In this document: positions 22,666 to 31,375 of the stretch, one piece after another
Numbering within the stretch: position 1 is the stretch's first letter
How the letters are laid out: every line of letters begins with the position of its first letter
DNA from: an uncultured Collinsella sp.
Lineage (GTDB): Bacteria > Actinomycetota > Coriobacteriia > Coriobacteriales > Coriobacteriaceae
Direction of reading: 5' to 3'
Assembly (NCBI GenBank): GCA_900553935.1
Contig: USFK01000002.1
Location: 1 to 34,373, forward strand
DNA: 34,373 nt
The notes under the pieces: model-generated
Told to the model about the DNA's origin: nothing
The model's database searches: none
The model's input: the letters and a program-made list of their open reading frames with translations, nothing else
Program-made: the position numbers and the translations under genes

Positions 22666-25469
22666 CTATAGCGAAACAGTTCCGTTTTGCTTGATGCGGG
22701 CGAGCATGCTTTTGAGCTTGTTAAAGTCGAGCGGTTTGGGCAGATGGGCGTTCATGCCGGCGTCACGTGCCGCTTGTGCGTCCTCGACAAAGGCGTTGGC
22801 GGTGAGCGCGATGATGGGGATGTCGGCTGCATCGGCCTTCTCGCTCAGGCGAATCGCGCGGGTTGCCTCGTAGCCATCCATGCCCGGCATCATAATGTCC
22901 ATCAGGATCGCATCGAAGCTGCCGGCGGGACGACTAGTGTATAGTTCGACCGCTTCTTTGCCGTCGGCGGCGCGAGTTACGACGATGCCTTCGCTTTCGA
23001 GCAGGGCCTGGGCAATTTCGGCATTGAGCTCGTTGTCTTCGGCCAAAAGAACGTTCATGCCGGCAAGCGAGCAGCTGATCGCCTGCTCGTCCGCACCTTC
23101 TCTTGCCTGAGGGTTCTTGTCGATATCGAGCGGAATCTGGACGTTGAACGTACTTCCCACGCCGACCTCGCTCGAAATCTCAATCGTGCCACCCATCATG
23201 TCTATGAGCGATTTGACGATCGGCATGCCCATGCCAGTTCCCTGAAATTTACTGCGGGCATCGTTGCCCTCTTGGGCAAACGGTTCGTAGATGTGCTTAA
23301 GAAACTCGGGCGACATGCCGATGCCGGTGTCCGAGACGCTAAAGCAAAACACGGCGTGCTCGTCGTCGACCGGTTTGATGGTCGATGAGAACGTGACGGT
23401 GCCTCCGTGCTTGTTGTACTTGATGCTGTTGTCGAGCAGGTTGACAAGGATCTGCCGAATATGGGTGGGGCTGCCGATCATATATTGGTCGACAGCGTAG
23501 GGCTCGCTGGTGTCGAGCATGGTTATGCCGCGGTCCGATGCGCGGAGCTTGCACAGTACGAGCGCATTGTCGCACAGCTCTTTAAGGTTGAATGATTCGT
23601 GCTCGAGCGTCACTTTGCGCTCCTCGATCCTGCCCATCTCGAGGATATCGTTGATTAGCGAGAGCAGGTGATTGGCGGCAACGCGCGCCTTGGCGCGGCT
23701 TTCGCGGGCGACCTGCATGTCGCCTTCTCTCAATTCCTCAATTTCGATAAGGCCCAGGATGCCGTTGAGCGGCGTGCGGATGTCGTGGCTCATGCGCGTG
23801 AGGAAAGCGGTTTTGGCGGTGTTGGCGGCATCGGCTTTCTGCCGTTCCTCCTGTGCGCGGTAAAGCGACCAGACAAGGATGACGATGCCGGTGAGCAAAA
23901 TGCAGATGACGACTGCCGCAATGACGATGCGGTTGCGGTAGAGAAGTCGGAACGCATCCGATTCTTGCGCCGAGTACGATGTGGGGAAATAGCTGTTTGC
24001 AGAGAACGATTCACCTGCATTGACGATGCCCTTATTGATGATTCCCAGCAGCTCGGGCTTGCCGCGCGAAATTAAACACGATAGTTGCGCCGTGTTGGTG
24101 AGTTCCTGTGTTTCGAAATCCTCGATGTCGTAGATGTCGCGGAGAGTTTCCAGGCGCGTGCTGGGGACAATGATGCAACGTGCCTTCCCCTCATTGAGGG
24201 CTTTGAGCACCTCGCCGTCATTCGAATACTCGGTTACCGTTGCGTTCGGAAAGAGACTTTCGAGCTCAAAACGGTTAACGATTGTGCTCTTTGTACAAGC
24301 GATGTTCTTAAGGTCTCTGTTCAGGTTTTTGCCACTGTGAATGGCGGTCAGCGAAACCGTTCCCATCGAGTTTGACTGGATGACCCCTGTCTGCTCGGCG
24401 AGCCAGTAGTCGCGAAACAACGGCAGGGCGACATCGATGGTTCCGTTGGAAAGGGCTTTGATCATTTGCTTGTTGTTCGAGAGTGCGATTGTTTTGACCG
24501 TAATGCCAAACTTGTCGTGCAACGTCGTTGCAAGCGAGGCGAGCGACCCTTCCATCTCGCCGTCGTCATTTTGCGTACAGTAGGGAAGTTGGTTTTTAAG
24601 ATAGCCGAGCGTGATGGTATTGCCGTTTTCTTTGAGCCAGGTGGTCTCGGTACCGGTGAGCGATGACGAGCCACTGTTTTGGGTCGAGTAACTCGATTTG
24701 ACTTCCTCGTTATAGCGCGGGTTATCGCGGGCGATGGTCGTCATGGCGGCGTTGATGTCGTTCATCAGGTCAGGGCGGCTTTTGGGAACGGCAAAATAGT
24801 AGTCGCTCGAGCCTACGTAGACATGGGTGACGCATCGGGCGACGAAATGGTGTCGTTCATGATGACGGCGTCGACCTCGCCGTCTGCAAGCGCCTCAAAG
24901 AGGGCACTGCCGGTGTCGATTTCTTTATAGGTGCAGGTAACGCCTTCGTCGGCGAGCCACTGCTGGCCGACGATAGTTTGCATAACGCCAGAGTTGCAGC
25001 CGATGGTGAGGCCTTGGAGCGCCTGGGGGTCACCCTTGGCCAGGTCGTCGCGGTCGGGCCTGGCGTAGATGTAGTAGCGCTCGGTGCCCTCGGGGTTCGA
25101 GGAAAAGAGCAGCTTCTGCTCGCGTTCTGCCGAATGCGAGATGTTGGGCATGAGGTCGATTTCGCCTGCCTCGAGCATGTCCATAAGCTCGGAGAAGGTG
25201 CCGCTAACGTATTCGTATCGCCAGCCCTTTGTGTAATACGAGAGGGTCTGGAGGTACTCGTAGCCCCATCCCGAGAGTCGCTCGCCCGGTATGCCTTCCT
25301 GGAAGCCTTTGTTGTTGACGAGCCAGCCAACGCGGACCGTCTTGACCTGCTGGTCGGAGTCGGCGGCAAAGGCGGGGGCGGGCATGACGGCGCTCAGTAC
25401 GGCGAGCGCGGCAAGCGCGACGGCCAGGGTGCGATATAGAGCCAAACGAAGGACGGCGGAAGGTTTCAC
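22666..25469 (-). pseudogene. BvgS-like hybrid histidine kinase with two fused solute-binding domains, frameshifted
   Basis: Two open frames together make one gene. The first (25469 to 24813) gives a signal peptide and a first SBP_bac_3 domain (VRVGWLVNNKGFQEGIPGER). The second, complete from 24765 to 22666, gives a second binding domain, one transmembrane helix, HisKA (MSHDIRTPLNGI), HATPase_c (DTGIGM, GTGMGMPIVKSLIDMMGG) and a receiver (ILMDIMMPGMDG). The frame changes at the run of three T (AAA at 24845-24847 on the plus strand). With one more T the product would read NDTIFVARCVTHVYVGSSDY and continue into the second frame, exactly as the binding domain needs. Restored, the protein is about 934 residues. 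The rest of the frame is intact, so the lesion is recent, phase-variable, or a read error. Confidence 0.8.
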
Positions 25470-25556
25470 ATGAAATCCTATCGAGTCGAGACGATATCAC
25501 ATAAGGATACCAGCTCAACCTGCCCACTCAGCCACCGCACCGCTAAACGGTCACTC

Positions 25557-25593
25557 CCGGCAGTTGGGGACAGTTCCTTTCTGCCGGCAGTTG
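25557..25593. repeat. CCGGCAG palindromic repeat
   Basis: CCGGCAG and CTGCCGG flank TTGGGGACAGTTCCTTT. CGGCAGTTG recurs directly after the right arm. The GGGGAC core is shared with the other palindromes. It directly adjoins the next repeat, making a compound repeat region upstream of the ion channel gene. Confidence 0.7.
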
Positions 25594-25649
25594 TAGTCAT
25601 TGGGGACGTTCTTAAATGACTAGTCAAACAAGAACGTCCCCAATGACTA
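25594..25649. repeat. 56-bp palindrome, TAGTCATTGGGGACGTTCTT family, copy 3
   Basis: The arms TAGTCATTGGGGACGTTCTT and AAGAACGTCCCCAATGACTA are exact complements. The central part carries GACTAGTC as in the other two copies. It lies between divergent genes (the fused kinase and the ion channel). Confidence 0.92.
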
Positions 25650-25720
25650 GTTCCGTTTGCGGGAGAGGCGTGGGACAATACCGAGCGAATGTGATTGGGC
25701 GTCTGGGAAAAGGGGTCGCG

Positions 25721-26146
25721 ATGAACAAGTTGAGGACGCTTGCCGACGTGTTGCGCCAGGCTGGCTTTGCGCGCATCACGGGCCTGTTCCTTATCTTCTA
25801 TCTGCTGTGCTCGACGGCTGTCTGGCTGTCCGAGCCCACGACCCTTACGTTTGGCAACGGCCTCTGGTTTAGCTTTGAGACCGTATCGACGATCGGCTTC
25901 GGTGATATCCCGGCCGAGACGCCGGTTGCCCGCGCGATTACCGTTGTCCTGAGCGTCATCAGCATCTTCTACATCGCCATGCTCACGGGCGTGGCGGTGA
26001 ACTACTGCAACACGCTCATCAAGATGCGCCAAAAGGACACCATGGCGCGCTTTATGGATGATCTGGAGCATTTGGAAGAGCTCGATCGTGACGAGCTTGC
26101 CGATCTATCGCGCCGTGTGCGCGAATATCGCCGACGCCAACGCTAG
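25721..26146 (+). CDS. Small two-transmembrane potassium-channel-like protein
   Basis: The 141-residue protein starts at the ATG at 25721 (AAAAGGGG upstream). One membrane helix (about 18-36), a pore helix and selectivity filter TIGFGD (57-62), and a second helix (about 71-96) match an Ion_trans_2 pore unit. A charged helical tail (about 100-141) follows. The filter TIGFGD is near the TVGYGD of potassium channels. There is no RCK or ligand-binding domain in the polypeptide, so a tetramer with simple cytoplasmic tails is expected. The LOG gene follows 36 bases later and may be in the same operon. A longer reading upstream runs into the palindromic repeat and is rejected. Confidence 0.88.
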   Translation: MNKLRTLADVLRQAGFARITGLFLIFYLLCSTAVWLSEPTTLTFGNGLWFSFETVSTIGFGDIPAETPVARAITVVLSVISIFYIAMLTGVAVNYCNTLIKMRQKDTMARFMDDLEHLEELDRDELADLSRRVREYRRRQR

Positions 26147-26182
26147 AGGGGGCGCTGCGCGTCACGACGAGGGGGACTGAAT

Positions 26183-26716
26183 ATGAATATCACGGTATAC
26201 CTGGGCGCCAGCGTCGGTAACGACCCAGCGTTTCTGCCTGCAGTGCAAGAGCTGGGCAACTGGATTGGCTCCAACGGGCACGCGCTGGTATACGGCGGGT
26301 CCAAATCGGGCCTGATGGGCGCTCTTGCCGATAGCGTACTCGAGGCAGGTGGACACGTGACGGGTGTTGAACCGAGCTTTTTTATCGAGGCCGAGTTTCA
26401 ACATGACGGTATCGACGACCTCATCGTGACCAGCGATATGGCCGAGCGCAAGGCCAAGATGATTGAGCTCGGCGACGCGTTCATCGCCTTTCCCGGTGGG
26501 ACGGGTACGCTCGAGGAGATTGCCGAGGTCATGTCGGCCGTGTCGCTGGGGCATCTGAGCGCGCCGTGCATCCTGTATAACCTGGACGGTTACTACAACG
26601 ATCTCAAGGCGCTGCTCGAGCACATGATTGATAAGGGGCTTTCGAGCCCGAGGCGCCAGCAAGGCATTTACTTTGCCGAGGACCTGCACGAGATCGCATC
26701 GATTATCGGCAACTAA
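26183..26716 (+). CDS. LOG/TIGR00730 family protein (nucleoside monophosphate phosphoribohydrolase-like)
   Basis: The 177-residue Rossmann-fold protein starts after GAGGGGG. It has the family signatures VYLGAS, YGGSKSGLMG, the ERK catalytic and substrate motif (88-90) and PGGTGTLEE (104-112), which together define LOG-type phosphoribohydrolases. These cleave the base from nucleoside 5'-monophosphates; in plants the substrate is cytokinin ribotide, and in most bacteria the true substrate is unclear. Length is normal. Confidence 0.93.
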   Translation: MNITVYLGASVGNDPAFLPAVQELGNWIGSNGHALVYGGSKSGLMGALADSVLEAGGHVTGVEPSFFIEAEFQHDGIDDLIVTSDMAERKAKMIELGDAFIAFPGGTGTLEEIAEVMSAVSLGHLSAPCILYNLDGYYNDLKALLEHMIDKGLSSPRRQQGIYFAEDLHEIASIIGN

Positions 26717-26737
26717 GCCGTAGGCCTATCGCACATG

Positions 26738-26755
26738 CGGCGCCCAATGGCGCCG
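26738..26755 (+). terminator. Hairpin after the LOG gene, weak terminator
   Basis: CGGCGCC and GGCGCCG pair around a CAAT loop, 22 bases after the LOG stop. Only TTT follows, so its termination activity is uncertain. Confidence 0.45.
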
Positions 26756-26797
26756 TTTGCGGCGTGGATGGTCGGCACGTCCGCGCTGTGCCCGTCT

Positions 26798-26803
26798 TAC
26801 AAT
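26798..26803 (+). promoter_or_regulatory. Candidate -10 element of the ClC gene
   Basis: TACAAT, 39 bases upstream of the ClC start codon. The same hexamer precedes trmO and prfC (31323-31328). No clear -35 is seen. Confidence 0.4.
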
Positions 26804-26842
26804 AAAACGTATCTTTGTCGATTTTGACCACGGGAGGTCCCG

Positions 26843-28141
26843 ATGGACAACCTTGCAAAACCCAAAAACCGTGCGCTGTTTTTAGTGAGCGTGGCTGTGA
26901 CCGGTGCGTTTGCAGGCGCCGCGGTCTGGCTGTTCTTCTTTGCGATGGAGCACGGTATCGACTATTTATGGACCGAGATTCCGCATATGCTGGGCGTCGC
27001 TTCGCCTGAGCTCGCAAGCGGTCCGTTCGGTTTTTTGCCGTACCCGTTTTTCGTCTGCCTGCTGGGCGGCCTGCTGATCGGTCTGTACGCAAAGATGACG
27101 GGCACCAAGACCGATGACCTCAACCAGGTGATGGCCAAGGTTAAACAAGACGGTCGCTACCCGTACGACAACCTGGGCAAGCTTTCACTCGCGGCATTGC
27201 TGCCGCTGCTGTTTGGCGGAAGTATTGGACCGGAGGCCGGCCTGACCGGCGTTATCGCGGGTCTGTGCAGCTGGGTCGGCGACCGCATGCGTCGCTTTGG
27301 CGCCGAGTTTAGGGAGCTCACGCTGTTGGGCACCCAGGCTGCCCTGACGGCGCTCTTTACCGCGCCCGTGTTTGGCTTTGTGGCGCCGCTCGCCGGTAGC
27401 GCCGACGGCCAGGGCGCTGGCGAGGACTCCGCGTCCGACGAGATCACCATCAAGCTGCCCAAGGCACAAAAGACCGTGGTCTACGGCATCGCGATTGCCG
27501 GCGGTCTGGGCACCTATCTGCTGCTCGGCCAGCTCATGGGTGGCGGCATGGGCATGCCGAGGTTCGAGGCTGCCCAGGTGGGTAACCTCGAGCTTGCCTG
27601 GCTCATTCCGCTGGCGTTGGTCGGTACCGTATGCGGCTGGCTGTACTTTGTCTCGGAGCACGCGAGCGAAGCGCTTGCCCATGCCATAGGGGAGCGCCCT
27701 GTCGTCAAGGCGATGCTGGCTGGTCTGGCCCTCGCTATCTGCGGCACGGTTTTGCCCTACACCATGTTTGCCGGCGAGACCCAGGCCGACGTGCTCATGG
27801 AGACCTACCTCACCATTCCCGCCGGCGTGCTTATCGCGACCGGTCTGGTCAAGGCCATGCTGACGCCCGCCCTCATCAACCTTGGTTGGCGCGGCGGTCA
27901 CTTCTTCCCGGTTATCTTCTCGGGCGTAAGTCTGGGCTATGGCCTTGCCATCCTCACCGGCGCCGATCCGGTCTTTTGCGTTGCCGTCTGCACCGCCTCG
28001 ACGATGGGCGCCGTTATGCGTCAGCCCGTCATGGTCGTGGGCCTGCTGCTCATGTGCTTCCCGCTCAAGGGTATCGTCTGTATGATCATCGCCGCCGTTA
28101 TCGCCGCCGGCATTCCGCTGCCCAAACCGCTGCGCAAGTAG
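26843..28141 (+). CDS. ClC-family chloride channel/transporter
   Basis: The 432-residue membrane protein starts after GGGAGG. It has about ten hydrophobic segments and the ClC anion-site motif GSIGPEAG (126-133, the GxGxPE variant), in which Glu131 would be the external gating glutamate. A later R-G-G-H-F-F-P-V-I-F-S-G block fits the second conserved ClC motif. A hydrophilic loop (about 190-210, GAGEDSASDE) separates the two halves. There are no CBS domains. Whether it is a channel or a proton-coupled exchanger cannot be told. The gene appears to be its own unit with its own -10, and is convergent with the DMT transporter; the 94-base gap between them has no palindrome. Confidence 0.92.
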   Translation: MDNLAKPKNRALFLVSVAVTGAFAGAAVWLFFFAMEHGIDYLWTEIPHMLGVASPELASGPFGFLPYPFFVCLLGGLLIGLYAKMTGTKTDDLNQVMAKVKQDGRYPYDNLGKLSLAALLPLLFGGSIGPEAGLTGVIAGLCSWVGDRMRRFGAEFRELTLLGTQAALTALFTAPVFGFVAPLAGSADGQGAGEDSASDEITIKLPKAQKTVVYGIAIAGGLGTYLLLGQLMGGGMGMPRFEAAQVGNLELAWLIPLALVGTVCGWLYFVSEHASEALAHAIGERPVVKAMLAGLALAICGTVLPYTMFAGETQADVLMETYLTIPAGVLIATGLVKAMLTPALINLGWRGGHFFPVIFSGVSLGYGLAILTGADPVFCVAVCTASTMGAVMRQPVMVVGLLLMCFPLKGIVCMIIAAVIAAGIPLPKPLRK

Positions 28142-28235
28142 CACGGTGGCGCGCGGGCAATACAAACATCTCAAGCCCGGTGTGGGCGCTGTGTCACGGA
28201 TTTGCGGGTGGACTGAATCTCGCCTGGCACCGACG

Positions 28236-29111
28236 CTACTTCCAAATCGCGAGCGCGGCGGTGCCCAGCACGATGAGGAAAAGGCCGATGGCGCTTCGAT
28301 GCGACAGCTTTTCGTTGAAGGCCAGTCGTGCGAACAGCACCGATACGACAATCGATAGTTTGTCGATTTGCACGACGACGCTCACCTGGCCTGCAGCGAT
28401 GGCGTAGTAGTACAGCAGCCACGACGCGCCGGTCGCAATGCCCGATGCCGCGAGAAATGCGAGTTCGCGCGGGTCAATGCGCGCGACCTGCTCCAGCTTT
28501 CCCTTGGCAGCCACGATTGCCCATGCCATAAAAAGTACCACACAGGTACGGATCGCCGTGGCCAGGTTTGACTCGACACCTTCGATGCCGATCTTGGCGA
28601 GGACGGAGGTGAGTGCCGCGAACACGGCGGCGCCGAGGGCGTAAGCGAGCCAGGCTCGGTCTTGCTTTTGCTCTGCGCCGATGGACTGCTTTTTCTCGAT
28701 TATCAAAAACGTGCCGAGCGTGATGACGGCGGTTCCCACGAGCTTGACCGCCAGGTTGCCTGTCTCACCAAAAAGCACTATGGCGATAAGCACGGCGAGC
28801 ACAGTGCTCATCTTGTCGACGGGTACAACCTTGTTGACGTCTCCGATGCTGAGCGCCTTAAAGTAACAGATCCACGAGGCACCGGTGGCGAGTCCCGAGA
28901 GGGTGAGGAATAGCCAGGCTTTGGCGGGAATGGCGCCGATTGCTCCGATGGATCCAGAAATGCCCGCCATTGCCCAGGCAAATACGAGCACCACGCAAGT
29001 ACGGATGGCGGTTGCAACGTCGGAGTCGGTGTGCCTGATGCCGCATTTGGCCAAAATGGATGTGATGCCGGCAAAGAAAGCTGATGCAAATGCTGCTGTA
29101 ACCCACGACAC
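28236..29111 (-). CDS. EamA/DMT-family transporter
   Basis: The 291-residue protein starts at a GTG (29111) with GGAGG somewhat far upstream (12 bases). It is an internal duplication. Each half has about five membrane helices and repeats the block A-T-A-I-R-T-C-V-V-L followed by F/A-W-A and G-x-A-T-G-A-S-W-(I/L). The second half starts near residue 155 (YALGAAVFAALTSVLAKIGIEG). This is the drug/metabolite transporter fold (10 helices). The substrate is unknown. Close similarity between the halves (both contain SVLAK/SILAK and GIATGASW/GLATGASW) is striking but normal for this family. Confidence 0.92.
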   Translation of the reverse strand: MSWVTAAFASAFFAGITSILAKCGIRHTDSDVATAIRTCVVLVFAWAMAGISGSIGAIGAIPAKAWLFLTLSGLATGASWICYFKALSIGDVNKVVPVDKMSTVLAVLIAIVLFGETGNLAVKLVGTAVITLGTFLIIEKKQSIGAEQKQDRAWLAYALGAAVFAALTSVLAKIGIEGVESNLATAIRTCVVLFMAWAIVAAKGKLEQVARIDPRELAFLAASGIATGASWLLYYYAIAAGQVSVVVQIDKLSIVVSVLFARLAFNEKLSHRSAIGLFLIVLGTAALAIWK

Positions 29112-29179
29112 GGGTTGAGCGCCTCCTCATAAAAGACCGCGCCAGATCTGCGGCGCATGCCCGATGATACCGCGCTTGC

Positions 29180-29878
29180 CTACAGGTCGCGTGTCCGGTA
29201 GACCTTGGCGCTGACGATGCAGCTAAGTGCACATAGCACGAGGGCCAGTACCGCAATTCCTGCGCACAGGCAGCCGAGGACGGCGGGATCGGGATTCGCC
29301 CCGGCAATCGATATGAGCCAGTTGCTGATGGGGTTGGAGGAGCTCAACGCTGCCATGGCAAGGCACCCGAGCAGGGCAAACAGGCCGACGGAAAGGCGCA
29401 GCGCCTCCATGTGTCCAAATCGAAAGAACAGCGGCTGTGCCAAAAACACCATCATGAGGGAGATGAGCATCGATGCGGCGGAGGCTATTGTGGTCTCAAA
29501 GACGATCTGTCCCGTCGAGGGCATGCCCGTGTGATCGAAGAACGGAAGGGTGATGATGCTCAAAAGCGCGGCGGCGCACGCCATGACGGCTGAGAAGACA
29601 ACGATGCACAGGTAGCGGGCACAAATAATGTCTTTGCGCGAGAGGGGCAGCGTTGCCCGATAACGCTCCCATCCGTTTTGATTGTCGAAGCCGGCCAGCG
29701 AGCTCATGACCATGATAGGCGACATGGCGCTGACCGCGCAGGCGCCGGCGCTCATGCCGGAATCGCCATTCGATGCGTTGGCGAGGGTCAACACGACGAA
29801 GATGAACAGGCCGACGCCCGCGATGCTCGGGACAAGCGTGCGGACGATGGCGAGCTCAGACATAAAGGCGCGTTTCAT
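29180..29878 (-). CDS. ABC-2-type transporter permease
   Basis: The 232-residue protein has about six hydrophobic segments and the ABC2_membrane_5-like segment in which ENQNGWERYRATLPLSRK-type sequence (here DNQNGWERYRATLPLSRKD, about residues 64-82) lies in the first cytoplasmic loop. Its start overlaps the stop of the ATPase gene by four bases, so the two are partners. The set GntR(YtrA)/ATPase/permease matches small Gram-positive ABC systems often induced by cell-wall-active antibiotics. The substrate is unknown. Confidence 0.9.
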   Translation of the reverse strand: MKRAFMSELAIVRTLVPSIAGVGLFIFVVLTLANASNGDSGMSAGACAVSAMSPIMVMSSLAGFDNQNGWERYRATLPLSRKDIICARYLCIVVFSAVMACAAALLSIITLPFFDHTGMPSTGQIVFETTIASAASMLISLMMVFLAQPLFFRFGHMEALRLSVGLFALLGCLAMAALSSSNPISNWLISIAGANPDPAVLGCLCAGIAVLALVLCALSCIVSAKVYRTRDL

Positions 29879-30756
29879 TTCGAAGCCCCTTTCAGCATGA
29901 GGCGAAGATAGTCATCAATGGTTGCCCGGTCGCAGGGAATCTCGGGGAAGGCTTCGAGCGCCTCGCGACGGTTGGGCACGAGCACGTCAACGCTATAGGC
30001 GTGGTGGGCGGCACGGGCGCCTTCGACGCAAGCCATGAGCTCGGACGCTTGTGCTTGGGTGCAGTGGGCGATGCCGGCTCGGTCGGTAATGTCCTCGCGC
30101 GGCAGGTCAAACACAATCGAGCCGTTATCGATGCAGATGACGCGGTCGGCAGCGCGATCGAGGTCGGACGTAATATGACTCGAGAGCAGCACGCTGCGCT
30201 GGCCGTCGGAAACAAAGGCGAGCAGCTCGTCAAGCAGTTCCTCGCGCGCCATGGGGTCGAGGCCCGCAGTGGCTTCGTCCAAAACGAGCAGCTTGGCATT
30301 GTGGCTGAGTGCGCAGGCGAGCTGCAGCTTCATGCCCATGCCGCGGGAGAGGTCCTTGACTTTCGTTTTGGGATCGAGGCCAAATCGGTCGATGAGACTG
30401 GCGAACGTTTCGCGGTCCCACGTGGGGTATGCCGAGCCTACGAGCGCCTCGACCTCGCCCACCTTGAGCGTGGAGGGGAAGGGACACGTGTCCAGGACAA
30501 GCCCGATGCGGGAGCGCAGGTGGCACTGCGTCTCGTCGGGTGCGTTAGCGTCGCGGTGCTGCCCAAACAGGTGCACCTCTCCGGCATCGAGCTTTATAAG
30601 CCCAAGCGCGGCGCGAATGGTCGTTGTCTTGCCGGCGCCGTTTGCGCCCACAAAGCCAACGATCTGGCCGGGCTCCACGGCAAGCGTGACGTCGTGGAGG
30701 GAAAAGCGGTCGCTCACGCGGCGCGATACACCTTTGAGTTCTAGCAAATATTGCAT
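29875..30756 (-). CDS. ABC transporter ATP-binding protein (YtrB/CcmA type)
   Basis: The true start is the ATG at 30756 (AAAGGC upstream), giving 293 residues; the open frame runs further upstream but only through the regulator's DNA. Visible are Walker A GANGAGKTTT (39-48), signature DLSRGMGMKLQLA, Walker B LLVLDEATAGLD, and the H-loop in LLSSHITSD. The signature reads LSRGM in place of LSGGQ, common in ABC-2 exporter ATPases. A C-terminal extension of about 70 residues follows. It is the second gene in the GntR/ATPase/permease operon, 24 bases downstream of the regulator. Confidence 0.93.
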   Translation of the reverse strand: MQYLLELKGVSRRVSDRFSLHDVTLAVEPGQIVGFVGANGAGKTTTIRAALGLIKLDAGEVHLFGQHRDANAPDETQCHLRSRIGLVLDTCPFPSTLKVGEVEALVGSAYPTWDRETFASLIDRFGLDPKTKVKDLSRGMGMKLQLACALSHNAKLLVLDEATAGLDPMAREELLDELLAFVSDGQRSVLLSSHITSDLDRAADRVICIDNGSIVFDLPREDITDRAGIAHCTQAQASELMACVEGARAAHHAYSVDVLVPNRREALEAFPEIPCDRATIDDYLRLMLKGASK

Positions 30757-30779
30757 GGTATAGCCTTTCTTGCAGATGG

Positions 30780-31160
30780 CTACTGCATGGTTTCGGGGGC
30801 TACCAGGTCGAGCATCTCGTGCAGCTTGTCGCGCGTGACGCCCAGTGTTTCGGCTTGCGTTGCTGCCTGTGCGAGCAGCTCTTCGATATGGCAGAGCTGG
30901 TTTTCGCGCAAGAGTTCTTGGTTGCCCTCGGCGACAAAGCAGCCCTTGCCCTGCACGGTGCAGATAAACCCGAGCTGCTCCAGGTCGGCGTAGGCGCGCT
31001 TGGTGGTGATGACGCTCACGCCAAGATCGCTCGCGAGTGCACGGATGCTGGGGAGTTTGGCTCCCGCAGCGAGCGCGCCCGAAAGGATCTGAGCTTTGAC
31101 CTGCGAGGATATCTGTTCGTAGATGGGCTTGTCGCTCGAATTGGATAGGATGATGTCCAC
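30780..31160 (-). CDS. YtrA-subfamily GntR transcriptional regulator
   Basis: The 126-residue protein starts at a GTG after AAGGAG. The N-terminal winged helix has the GntR signature PIYEQISSQVKAQILSG, KLPSIRALASDLGVS, TTKRAYADLEQLGFI and GKGCFV. The C-terminal tail of about 50 residues is too short for a ligand domain, as in the YtrA subfamily, which commonly autoregulates its ABC operon. A dyad at 31188-31221, next to the start, is the probable operator. Confidence 0.93.
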   Translation of the reverse strand: MDIILSNSSDKPIYEQISSQVKAQILSGALAAGAKLPSIRALASDLGVSVITTKRAYADLEQLGFICTVQGKGCFVAEGNQELLRENQLCHIEELLAQAATQAETLGVTRDKLHEMLDLVAPETMQ

Positions 31161-31187
31161 AGCGGCTCCTTAGCTGTTGGGCTACAC

Positions 31188-31221
31188 GTGTATATAACCG
31201 GTAAGCACAGTATATATACAC
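31188..31221. promoter_or_regulatory. Candidate operator of the YtrA-type regulator
   Basis: GTGTATATA and TATATACAC are exact inverted arms separated by 16 bases. The region also supplies AT-rich -10-like sequence on the minus strand. The position, 28 bases before the GntR start codon, and the spacing fit autoregulation. Confidence 0.6.
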
Positions 31222-31375
31222 TATGCACAGTTACGCAAGAGACAAATTCGGATTGGGCCGGCTACCCAGGCCCCAACTGATGAATTTGTCCTGATAGGCG
31301 CCCTAGAGCGGGATTTCGCGGCTACAATAGTGCGGTTACAACGACGTAATGCACTCAATGCAAGAAAGGATCCGC

